Shown here piece by piece: positions 50,892 through 58,842 of a stretch of 64,000 nucleotides of DNA. This DNA comes from Blastococcus sp. URHD0036. Its GTDB lineage: Bacteria; Actinomycetota; Actinomycetes; Mycobacteriales; Geodermatophilaceae. A program made the position numbers and the translations under genes. Each line of letters starts with the position of its first letter. Position 1 is the stretch's first letter. The stretch spans positions 372,001 through 436,000 of the forward strand of contig NZ_JNIK01000014.1 of NCBI RefSeq assembly GCF_000701365.1, written 5' to 3'. The notes under the pieces are model-generated. The model had not been told where the DNA came from. It searched no databases and was given only the letters and a program-made list of their open reading frames with translations.

Positions 50892-52118
50892 TCAGCGGCG
50901 GGGGAGCCGTAACGCCGCGACCAGTCCGGCGGCGCCCACGGCGGCGCTGACGGCGAACGCCGCCTGGTAGGAGACGACGTCGGTGAGGTAGCCGGCCACG
51001 AGCGGGCCGGCCACCCCGCCGAGGTCGGCCGACATCTGGAACACCGCGACCACCCGGCCACCGCGCGCGGGGCTGACGTCGCCGACCAGCGCTGCCGGCA
51101 CGCTGGCCAGCAGTGACGCGGCGAGGCCGTAGGTCGCCATCGACAGCAGGAAGACCCCGGTGGCCGGGGGCAGCACGAGCATCCCCATCGCGACCGTGCC
51201 CATGGCCGCGCCCAGCACGAGCGAGGGACGCCGTCCCCAGGTGTCGGCGAGCCGGCCCGACCGCAGCAGGCCCAGCGCCTGGGCGAGGGACCCGGCCAGC
51301 AGGCCCGCGCCGGCCCACGCGACGCTGCGACCCAGCTCCTCGGTGACGTACAGCGGGACGAGCGAGTTGCGGACGCCGAACAGGGTCCACCCCACGCCCA
51401 GGTTGGCGACCAGCGCCGCGACGTAGGCCCGCGACCGCAGCGCCGCCGCGAGCGGTACCGGTCCCTGCTCCAGATCGGGCGTCGCGGCGTCGACCCCGGT
51501 GCCGGGCCGGCCCCCGGGCGAGCGCAGCAGCACCAGCGCCACGGCGCCGGCGACCAGGAGGGAGAACGCGTAGAGGAAGAACGGCAGCCGGGGGGAGAGC
51601 TCGGCCAGCACGCCACCGGCCGCCGGGCCGGCGATGCCACCGAGGATGAAGCCGCCCTGGTAGGTGGCGGCGGCCCGCCCGCGGGCCGACGGTGGCGCCA
51701 CCCGGAGCAGCAGCGCGAGCGCCGAGACGGTGAACATCGCGCTGCCGATCCCGCCGACCGCGCGGAGGGCCAGGAACACCGGGAACGAGCCGGCCAGCCC
51801 GGCCAGGCCGGTGGTGACGGCGACGACGGTCAGCCCGGTGGCCAGCACCGTCCGCTCGCCGAAGCGCTCGACCAGCGTCCCGCCGCCGAACGCGGAGACG
51901 AACCGGAAGAACGCGAACGCGCTGACGGCCAGCCCCACCGCGGTGGTGCCGACGCCGAAGTCGTGGGCGAACAGCGGGATGGCGGGGGCGACGACACCGA
52001 AGCCGAGGGCCACCACGAAGGCGACGACGGAGAGCACCCGGACCTCGCGGGGCATCTCGACGGGTCCGGTTCCCGATCCGCCGTCCCCGGGTCGTCGCAC
52101 GAGCGCCGATGCTCGCAC
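50892..52118 (-). CDS. MFS transporter (12 TM)
   Basis: A 408-residue major facilitator protein with twelve hydrophobic helices. The motif A-like GGGTLVERFGERTVLATGL follows helix 2, and the second-half equivalent is GRLADTWGRRPSLVLG. The group resembles multidrug/sugar efflux members. GTG 52118 gives a 21-residue polar N-terminus; ATG 52055 is an alternative start nearer the first helix. It is divergent from an LLM gene across 43 bases, so the two may share regulation. Substrate unknown. Confidence 0.88.
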   Translation of the reverse strand: MRASALVRRPGDGGSGTGPVEMPREVRVLSVVAFVVALGFGVVAPAIPLFAHDFGVGTTAVGLAVSAFAFFRFVSAFGGGTLVERFGERTVLATGLTVVAVTTGLAGLAGSFPVFLALRAVGGIGSAMFTVSALALLLRVAPPSARGRAAATYQGGFILGGIAGPAAGGVLAELSPRLPFFLYAFSLLVAGAVALVLLRSPGGRPGTGVDAATPDLEQGPVPLAAALRSRAYVAALVANLGVGWTLFGVRNSLVPLYVTEELGRSVAWAGAGLLAGSLAQALGLLRSGRLADTWGRRPSLVLGAAMGTVAMGMLVLPPATGVFLLSMATYGLAASLLASVPAALVGDVSPARGGRVVAVFQMSADLGGVAGPLVAGYLTDVVSYQAAFAVSAAVGAAGLVAALRLPRR

Positions 52119-52161
52119 GCGGCCCCGGCGCGGCCGGGCAGGCGGTGGTTGACTCCTCGGC

Positions 52162-53190
52162 GTGCACCTGGGGATCGACAGCTTCGTGGCCGCGGTGACC
52201 GATCCGGCGACCGGACGGCAGATCGGCCCCGAGGAGCGGCTGGCCGACCTGCTGGAGGAGATCGAGACCGCCGACCGGGTGGGCCTGTACTCCTTCGGGA
52301 TCGGCGAGCACCACCGGCCCGAGTACTACGACTCCGCGCCGCCGGTCATCCTCGCCGCCGCCGCGGCGCGCACGGAGCGGATCCGCCTCAACAGCGCGGT
52401 CGCCGTCCTGAGCGCCGCCGACCCGGTGCGGGTGTTCCAGCAGTTCGCCACGCTCGACCTGATCTCGAAGGGCCGGATCGACCTCGTGGTCGGCCGGGGC
52501 TCGTTCACCGAGGCGTTCCCGCTGTTCGGCCTCTCGCTGGCCGATTACGACGAGCTGTTCGAGGAGAAGCTGGACCTGCTGCTCCGGATCCGGGAGTCCG
52601 AGCACGTCACCTGGTCCGGCAAGCACCGTCCGCCGCTGACCGGCCAGGGCGTGTACCCGCGGCCGCTGCAGGACCCGCTGCCGGTCTGGGTCGGCGTCGG
52701 CGGCACCCCGGAGTCCTTCGTCCGCGCCGGCCTGCTGGGCCTGCCGTTGATGGTCGCGATCATCGGCGGCGAGCCGCGCTCGTTCGCCCCGCTCGTCGAC
52801 CTCTACCGGCGGGCCGGCCAGCACGCCGGCCACCCGCCGGAGCGGATGCGGGTCGGGCTGCACGTGTTCGGCTTCGTCGCCGGCAGCACGCAGGCGGCCG
52901 CCGACACGATCTACCCGGGCTGGCACGAGATGTTCGCGAAGGTCTCCGCCGAGCGCGGCTTCCCGCCGCCCAGCCGGGCCCAGTTCGACGCCACCAGCGG
53001 CCCGGACGGCGCCTTCTTCATGGGCGACCCCGACACCGTCGCCACCAAGCTGCGCCGCGTGTCCGAGCAGCTGGGCGGGGTGGAACGGGTCTCCATCCAG
53101 ATGACCAACCCGCGGCTGGCCCACGCCGACCTGCTGCGCGGCATCGAACTGCTCGGCACCGAGGTGGCACCGCAGGTCGCCGGGGTCTGA
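52162..53190 (+). CDS. LLM-class flavin-dependent oxidoreductase
   Basis: A 342-residue luciferase-like protein. LGIDSFVAAVTDP, VGLYSFGIGEHHRPEYYDSAPPVILAAAAARTERIRL (in blocks), FATLDLISKGRIDLVVGRGSF and PVWVGVGGTPESFVRAG are typical of the group annotated as LLM oxidoreductases acting on aldehydes or sulfonates. GTG 52162 is the start. It is divergent from an MFS transporter; transport and oxidation of the same compound is a reasonable guess only. Confidence 0.88.
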   Translation: MHLGIDSFVAAVTDPATGRQIGPEERLADLLEEIETADRVGLYSFGIGEHHRPEYYDSAPPVILAAAAARTERIRLNSAVAVLSAADPVRVFQQFATLDLISKGRIDLVVGRGSFTEAFPLFGLSLADYDELFEEKLDLLLRIRESEHVTWSGKHRPPLTGQGVYPRPLQDPLPVWVGVGGTPESFVRAGLLGLPLMVAIIGGEPRSFAPLVDLYRRAGQHAGHPPERMRVGLHVFGFVAGSTQAAADTIYPGWHEMFAKVSAERGFPPPSRAQFDATSGPDGAFFMGDPDTVATKLRRVSEQLGGVERVSIQMTNPRLAHADLLRGIELLGTEVAPQVAGV

Positions 53191-53192
53191 GC

Positions 53193-53951
53193 TCAGCGCG
53201 CCCTCGGGAAGAGCGGGCGCAACCCGAGCGGCGCCCGGAAGGGGCGCCACATGTCCTCGGGCGTCCCCAGCCGGTCGGCCAGCAGCCACAGCACGGCCGG
53301 GTTGTGCGCGAGACCGAGATGGCTCCCGCGCACCTCGACGTTCTCGCGCCGGGGCCGGGGGTGGTACCGGCAGGACGACCAGTGCACGACGCCGTCGGCC
53401 CGCGTGTACACCGACGTCGCGGGAACGCGCAGGGGCCCGCGCTCGGCCCAGGGACGGGGCACCGACGCCGTGCCCGGGAGGGGACCGCGGTCGGCGAGCG
53501 ACGAGGCCCTCCGCACCCACGGCGCCCGGCGCGCCACCGGCGTCCCCAGCGTGATGATCTGCCGGACGCTCCCCGGCGTCGCCCGGGCCAGTTCCTGCGC
53601 GTACAGGCCGCCGAGGCTCCAGCCGACCAGGCTGACCCGGCGTCCGGTGGACCGGCGCAGGCCGTCGAGCCGCGTCCGCAGCTCCTGGACGACGCGGCCG
53701 GTGGGGCCGCGGTTGGTGCCCAGGGTCCAGCCCGACACGTCGTGCCCCAGCAGCCGCAGGGTGTTGCGGAGCAGCAGCGTCGCCGGATCGCCGGCCAGCC
53801 ACCCCGGCAGCACGAGGACCGGGTGGCCGTCGCCGCGGGGGGCGGCGGCGAGCAGTGGCCACGCAGCGGTCAGCGCGGCGAGGTCCAGCGCCGCGCGCGG
53901 CGGCTCGGTGAGCAGGGACACCCGTGAGGGGACGCGCGGAGCGGCGGGCAC
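53193..53951 (-). CDS. Alpha/beta hydrolase (lipase-like)
   Basis: A 252-residue alpha/beta hydrolase. VLVLPGWLAGDPATLLLRNTLRLLGHDVSGW is the N-terminal strand-and-cap segment, and the nucleophile is Ser in LVGWSLGGLYAQELA. IITLGTPVARR and the late VRGSHLGLAHNPAVL (candidate His) resemble triacylglycerol lipase-type proteins. No signal peptide is visible. Start GTG 53951. It converges on the LLM gene with 2 bases between stops. Confidence 0.85.
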   Translation of the reverse strand: MPAAPRVPSRVSLLTEPPRAALDLAALTAAWPLLAAAPRGDGHPVLVLPGWLAGDPATLLLRNTLRLLGHDVSGWTLGTNRGPTGRVVQELRTRLDGLRRSTGRRVSLVGWSLGGLYAQELARATPGSVRQIITLGTPVARRAPWVRRASSLADRGPLPGTASVPRPWAERGPLRVPATSVYTRADGVVHWSSCRYHPRPRRENVEVRGSHLGLAHNPAVLWLLADRLGTPEDMWRPFRAPLGLRPLFPRAR

Positions 53952-53992
53952 AGCCTCAGCATGCGCCCGCCGCTCCCTGGCGCGTCGGCGGC

Positions 53993-54181
53993 TCAGGTGT
54001 CCCGGCGGCCGAGGAGGTCGTCGGCCTTGTCGCCGGCCTTGTCGGTCTGCGCGTCGTACTTCCCGCCGGTCCGGTCGTCGGCGAACTGCTCGCCCCGCTC
54101 CAGGGCCTGGTCGCTCATCTTCTCGCCCTTCTCGCTGTCCAGGGCCTTCTTCGCCTTGTCGCCGAGTCCTCCGAGGTCCAT
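53993..54181 (-). CDS. Rv0909/MT0933-like antitoxin protein
   Basis: A 62-residue hydrophilic helical protein rich in Lys, Asp and Gly (DLGGLGDKAKKALDSEKGEK, RGEQFADDRTGGKYDAQTDK). This matches the actinobacterial MT0933-like antitoxin family. ATG 54181 has AAGGAG 7 bases upstream. In mycobacteria the gene is followed by an SRPBCC-fold toxin gene; here the neighbour is an alpha/beta hydrolase, so it is a solitary copy and a toxin-antitoxin function is doubtful. Confidence 0.78.
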   Translation of the reverse strand: MDLGGLGDKAKKALDSEKGEKMSDQALERGEQFADDRTGGKYDAQTDKAGDKADDLLGRRDT

Positions 54182-54306
54182 GCCGTGCTCCTTCGATCGG
54201 TGCGGTCCCCGTTCCCCCGACCGGTACCCGCCGGTGTGGGCACCACACCGTCGGCCGGGGAGACAGCACCCTCGACCCGGCCGCCGCCTGCCGGTGGGAT
54301 CGGCGC

Positions 54307-55656
54307 ATGCCACCGATCACCGTCGTCCTGGCCGACGACAACCTGATCGTCCGCGAGGGCGTGCGCGCGCTGCTGGGCTACGACCGGGACGTCGAGGTGG
54401 TCGGCGTGGCCGGCGACTACGACGAGCTGGTCGCCACGGCACTGGCCACCGCCCCGCAGGTCGTCGTCACCGACATCCGGATGCCGCCGACGTTCGTCGA
54501 CGAGGGCATCGAGGCCGCCAAGGAGGTCCGCAAGCGGCTGCCGGGCACGGGCGTCGTCGTCCTCAGCCAGTACGACAGCCCGCAGTACGCGGTCAGCCTG
54601 CTCGGCGAGGGATCGGCCGGCTACGCCTACCTGCTCAAGGACCACGTGGCCGACGGCGGCCGGCTCGGCCGCGCGATCCGCGAGGTGGCCACCGGCGGCT
54701 CGATGCTGGACCCGGAGATCGTCGCCGCGCTCGTGGCGCCGGCCCGCAGCGAGGGCGTGCTGACCGACGCCGAGGAGCAGTTGCTGCGCTCGGTCGCCGA
54801 GGGCCGCCCGGTCAAGGCGATCGCGTCGGCGTCGGGCCAGACCCCCGAGGCGGTCGACTCCGCCATCGAGGCGCTGTTCCTCACGCTGGCCCGGGGCGCC
54901 ACCGCCGGCCAGGAGGACGCGCTGGCCCGGCTGCGGATGCTGCACACCGCGATCCTGCGGCAGGAGGAGCAGGGCGAGACGCTCTCCCGGCTGCTGCCCG
55001 GCGGCCTGGCGCACCGGCTGCGGCTGGACCCGCACAGCGCCGAGCGCACCGAGCGGCTGACGGTCACCGTGCTCATGTCCGACGTCCGCGGTTACTCCGG
55101 GATCGCCGAGCACTCGGACCCGGCGGCGCTGGCGGGGCAGCTGAACGCGCACCGCAGCGCGATGAACGCTGCCATCCTCTCCGAGGCAGGCACGGTCATG
55201 CAGTACGTCGGAGACGCGGTGATGGCGGTGTTCGGAGCACCCGACCCCTCGCCCGGGCACGCCGCCCGGGCCGTGCGGTGCGCCCGGGCGATGCACCGGG
55301 GACAGCGCGACCTCGACCGCGTGTGGGCCGAGCAGGACCTGGCGCCGTTCGGCCTGGGCATCGGGCTGAGCACCGGCGAGGTCGCTGCCGCGTGCCTCGG
55401 CAGCGACGAGCGGTTGGAGTACACGTTGGTCGGCGACACGGTCAACCTGGCGCAGCGCCTCCAGGACCTCGCCCGCCCGGCCGGCACGACCGTGCTGAGC
55501 GCGGCGACGGTGGAGGCGGCCGGCGGTGACTGGCCGCTGGAACCCATGGGGGAGTGCCTGGTCAAGGGGCGGACGACGCCCGTGGTCGCCTACCGGCTGC
55601 CCCCCGATCCCGAGCCGGTGGGAGCCGGTCTCGGTTCCGGGACGGGGTCCCGGTGA
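54307..55656 (+). CDS. Receiver domain fused to class III nucleotide cyclase
   Basis: A 449-residue fusion. Residues 1-120 form a CheY-like receiver (VVLADDNLIVREGV; phospho-acceptor Asp in VVTDIRMPP; Lys in YLLKDHV). Residues about 155-200 resemble a LuxR HTH (LTDAEEQLLRSVAEGRPVKAIA) but are degenerate. Residues about 245-430 are a class III adenylate/guanylate cyclase: metal-binding Asp259 (MSDVRGYS) and Asp303 (GDAVMAVFG), and Asn380/Arg384 in GDTVNLAQRL. It likely makes cAMP or cGMP in response to phosphorylation. Start ATG 54307. The following ABC ATPase overlaps its stop, so it belongs to the transporter operon. Confidence 0.88.
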   Translation: MPPITVVLADDNLIVREGVRALLGYDRDVEVVGVAGDYDELVATALATAPQVVVTDIRMPPTFVDEGIEAAKEVRKRLPGTGVVVLSQYDSPQYAVSLLGEGSAGYAYLLKDHVADGGRLGRAIREVATGGSMLDPEIVAALVAPARSEGVLTDAEEQLLRSVAEGRPVKAIASASGQTPEAVDSAIEALFLTLARGATAGQEDALARLRMLHTAILRQEEQGETLSRLLPGGLAHRLRLDPHSAERTERLTVTVLMSDVRGYSGIAEHSDPAALAGQLNAHRSAMNAAILSEAGTVMQYVGDAVMAVFGAPDPSPGHAARAVRCARAMHRGQRDLDRVWAEQDLAPFGLGIGLSTGEVAAACLGSDERLEYTLVGDTVNLAQRLQDLARPAGTTVLSAATVEAAGGDWPLEPMGECLVKGRTTPVVAYRLPPDPEPVGAGLGSGTGSR

Positions 55657-56396
55657 GCGGCGTGCAGGCGGTCTCCGTGCGGGGAGCGCGGCGGACCTTC
55701 GCCGCCGAGCTCGCCCCGGTCCGCGCGCTGCGCGGCGTCGACCTCGACGTCGCCCCCGGCGAGTTCGTCGCGATCACCGGCCCCTCCGGCTGCGGGAAGT
55801 CGACGCTGCTCAACACCGTCGCCGGCCTGGACACCCTCGACGAGGGCTCCATCGAGGTGGCCGGCCAGCGGATCGACGGCCGTGACGAGGACTGGCTGGC
55901 CACGTTCCGCCGGCACCACATCGGCATCGTCTTCCAGTTCTTCAACCTGCTCGACGGCGTCTCCGCGCTGGACAACCTGGTGCTGCCCGCCGTCCTCGGC
56001 GGCCGGCGGCGGCGGGCCGCGGAGTCCCGCGCGCGCGACCTGCTCGACCTGCTCGGCCTCGGGGACCGGGCGGCGCAGATCCCGGCCCTGCTGTCCGGCG
56101 GTCAGCGGCAGCGCCTGGCCATCGCCCGCGCACTGGTCAACGAGCCGACCCTGCTGCTCGCCGACGAGCCGACGGGGGCGCTCGACAGCGCCGGCGGCCT
56201 GGAGATCCTCGAGCTGTTCCGCCGGCTGCACGCCGACGGGCAGACGATCGTGCTCGTCACCCACTCGCCCGACGTCGCCGCCGGCGCCTCCCGGCACGTG
56301 CGGATGCGTGACGGGCTCGTGGAGGGTGACGACGGACCGCCGCCCGCGGCCGACGAGTCCCCGGCCGCAGCCACCGCGGACGCCGGAGCGCTCTGA
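55653..56396 (+). CDS. LolD/MacB-type ABC ATPase
   Basis: A 247-residue ATPase for a MacB/FtsX-type transporter. Walker A GPSGCGKSTLL, Q-loop IVFQFFNLLDGVSALDNL, signature LSGGQRQRLAIARAL, Walker B LLLADEPTGALD and the His of LVTHSPDV are all present. The FFNLL phrase and THSPDVA are typical of the MacB subfamily. GTG 55653 overlaps the cyclase stop and its own stop overlaps the first permease start, so cyclase, ATPase and permeases are tightly coupled. It would energise both permeases that follow. Confidence 0.94.
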   Translation: MSGVQAVSVRGARRTFAAELAPVRALRGVDLDVAPGEFVAITGPSGCGKSTLLNTVAGLDTLDEGSIEVAGQRIDGRDEDWLATFRRHHIGIVFQFFNLLDGVSALDNLVLPAVLGGRRRRAAESRARDLLDLLGLGDRAAQIPALLSGGQRQRLAIARALVNEPTLLLADEPTGALDSAGGLEILELFRRLHADGQTIVLVTHSPDVAAGASRHVRMRDGLVEGDDGPPPAADESPAAATADAGAL

Positions 56397-58825
56397 TGCA
56401 CGCGGTGGCCATGTGGCTGCGCCTGGACCTGCGCCGCCGCCGCCGGTCGCTGCTGGTCCTCGCGCTGCTCATCGCGTTCGCCTCCGGCACCGTGTTCGCG
56501 GCGGCCGCCGGGGCGCGCCGCGGTGAGTCCGCGATCGAGCGGATCGCCGCCCGCACCCTCCCGCTCGACCTGGTCCTGCTGCCCAACCAGCCGGGCTTCG
56601 ACTGGGACGCCGTCCGTGCGATGCCCGAGGTCGAGGCGGTGTCGGAGTTCGTCGTCGGGAACTTCGCGATCGCCGAGATCGCGGACCCGTCCGCGGGCGA
56701 CGTCCTGGAGTCCTCGCCCGTGGGGTTCGCCACCCTCGGCGACGACGCGGCGCGCACGGTGGAGGCCCCGGTCGTCCTCGAGGGCCGGATGTTCGACCCC
56801 GCCCGCGACGAGGTCGTCGTCACCGCGAACTTCGCCGACTCGTACGGCTACGGCGTCGGCGACACCCTCACCGGCGCGCTGCCCTCACCGGAGCAGACGG
56901 AGGAGCTGGCCGCGGGCGGGAACATCGACGACGTCGACGCCCTGGCCGGCCCGCGGATCCCGCTCACCATCGTCGGCGTCGTCCGCTCGCTCTGGTACTC
57001 CGACACCACCGGGTCGCCGGGCTCGATCCTGCCGTCGCCGCACGTCTACCAGACCTGCCCCGACTGCTTCCTGGGGTCCGAGGGCTCCGGGTACGTCAAC
57101 GCCCTGGTCCGGCTCACCGACGGTCCGGCCGGGATCCCGGCGTTCCAGGCGGCGCTGGCGGAGCTCACCGGGCGTACCGACATCGAGGTCTTCAACGGGC
57201 CGCAGCTGGAGGCCGACGGGCAGCGGCGGAACGCCTTCGAGGCCGACAACCTCTACGCGTTCGCGCTGGCCGCGCTGCTGGCGGCGGTGTTCCTCGTCGG
57301 GCAGACCGTGGCCCGCTACACCGCGGCCGCGGTCACCGAGATGCGCACGCTCGCGGCCGTGGGCATGACGCCCCGGCAGAGCGTCCAGGCCGCGGTGGGC
57401 CCGCCGCTGCTGGCGGCGGTGGCCGGGACGACGCTCGGGGTGGGCCTGGCCGTCGTCGCGTCGCGGTGGTTCCCGGTCGGGTCGGCCGCGCTGGTCGAGC
57501 CGGATCCGGGGACGTCGGCGGACTGGCTGGTGCTCGGCGTCGGCTGGGTGGCCGTCCCGCTGCTCGTGGCGGCCGGCGCCGCGGGCTCGGCCTTCGTCGC
57601 GCGCCGCGCCGCGCGCCTCGGCACCGCGCCGCGGTCCTCGGCGATCGCCGCGGCGACGGCCCGCATGGGCTGGCCCGTCCCGGTCGTGGTCGGCACCCGG
57701 TTCGCCCTGGAGCCCGGCCGCGGGCGCAGCGCCATCCCGGTCCGGCCGGCGCTGATCGGGTCGGTCATCGGCGTGCTCGGCGTCGTCGCGGCGTTCACCT
57801 TCGCCAGCGGGGTCTCCGAGGCCGCCGGCAACCCGGCCCGCTTCGGGCAGACGTTCTCGGCGCTGGCGTTCATCGGCTTCAACGACGAGGAGCTGGCCGA
57901 TCCGCAGCAGCTGGTCGACGTGGCGCGAGCCGACCCGTCGGTGACCGGGGTCGTCGACGCCCGCAGCGCGGTGGCCGACATCGGCGACAGCCGGGCCACC
58001 CTCTACAGCTACGACGGCGCCGGTGGCCCGCCGGTCGACATGGTCCTGTCCGACGGGCGGCCCCCGGAGGCCGCCACGGAGATCGTCCTCGGCCCCGACG
58101 TCGTCGACACACTCGGCATCGGCGTGGGCGACCGGATCGAGGTGGTGGGCACCGAAGGTGCCCGCGAGCTCACCCTGGTCGGCATCGGCTTCACCCCCGA
58201 GGGGCCGCACAACTCCTACTCCAACGGCGGGTGGGTGTCCGGCAACGGCTACACGTCGCTGTTCGCCGACCGCTTCAAGTTCTCCTTCCTGTACGTCGCC
58301 ACCGATGCCGGCCCCGACGACGCCGCGGCGATCGGGACGCTCAACCAGGCGGCCACCGACGCCGGCATCGGTCCGGTGTTCGGTCCGCCGTTCACGCCGC
58401 AGCAGGTCGCCGACATCGGCCAGGTCACCGCGCTGCCGCGCTTCCTCGCCGGCTTCCTCGCCCTCCTGGCCATGGGTGCCATCGGGCACGCGCTGGCCAC
58501 CGCGGTCCGCCGCCGCCGGCACGACATCGCGGTGCTGCGGGCGCTGGGCATGACCCGCCGCCAGTCGCGGTGGGTGGTCGTCGTGCAGGCGACGGTCCTG
58601 GCCCTGGTCGGCCTGGCGCTCGGGGTGCCGCTGGGCGTGGCGCTCGGCCGGGTCCTGTGGCAGGTCGTGGCCGACTACACGCCGCTGCAGTACTCGCCGC
58701 CGATCGCGCTGCTCGCGCTGGCGGTCATCGGCCCGGCCGCGCTCCTGGTGGCCAACCTGCTGGCGGCCTGGCCCGGTCGCGCCGCCGCCCGCCTGCGCAT
58801 CGGCGCCGTACTCCGGGCGGAGTGA
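56396..58825 (+). CDS. FtsX/MacB-like ABC permease, copy 1
   Basis: An 809-residue permease of the FtsX superfamily. A basic N-terminus (LRLDLRRRRRSLL) precedes the first helix; a large extracytoplasmic domain (about residues 45-285) and two groups of helices follow (about 290-420 and 690-800), with a second soluble domain between. ALGMTRRQS and AVGMTPRQS are the coupling-helix-like motifs. Residues track the next gene almost throughout, so the two are duplicates. It likely moves lipids, peptides or signals across the membrane, in mechanotransmission style. Start ATG 56396 overlaps the ATPase stop. Confidence 0.9.
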   Translation: MHAVAMWLRLDLRRRRRSLLVLALLIAFASGTVFAAAAGARRGESAIERIAARTLPLDLVLLPNQPGFDWDAVRAMPEVEAVSEFVVGNFAIAEIADPSAGDVLESSPVGFATLGDDAARTVEAPVVLEGRMFDPARDEVVVTANFADSYGYGVGDTLTGALPSPEQTEELAAGGNIDDVDALAGPRIPLTIVGVVRSLWYSDTTGSPGSILPSPHVYQTCPDCFLGSEGSGYVNALVRLTDGPAGIPAFQAALAELTGRTDIEVFNGPQLEADGQRRNAFEADNLYAFALAALLAAVFLVGQTVARYTAAAVTEMRTLAAVGMTPRQSVQAAVGPPLLAAVAGTTLGVGLAVVASRWFPVGSAALVEPDPGTSADWLVLGVGWVAVPLLVAAGAAGSAFVARRAARLGTAPRSSAIAAATARMGWPVPVVVGTRFALEPGRGRSAIPVRPALIGSVIGVLGVVAAFTFASGVSEAAGNPARFGQTFSALAFIGFNDEELADPQQLVDVARADPSVTGVVDARSAVADIGDSRATLYSYDGAGGPPVDMVLSDGRPPEAATEIVLGPDVVDTLGIGVGDRIEVVGTEGARELTLVGIGFTPEGPHNSYSNGGWVSGNGYTSLFADRFKFSFLYVATDAGPDDAAAIGTLNQAATDAGIGPVFGPPFTPQQVADIGQVTALPRFLAGFLALLAMGAIGHALATAVRRRRHDIAVLRALGMTRRQSRWVVVVQATVLALVGLALGVPLGVALGRVLWQVVADYTPLQYSPPIALLALAVIGPAALLVANLLAAWPGRAAARLRIGAVLRAE

Positions 58826-58842
58826 CCACCGTGGGCGGCGAG

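Noticed and set aside
53993-54181. Complete toxin-antitoxin system
   Set aside because: Only the antitoxin-like protein is present; the SRPBCC toxin gene expected next to it is absent.
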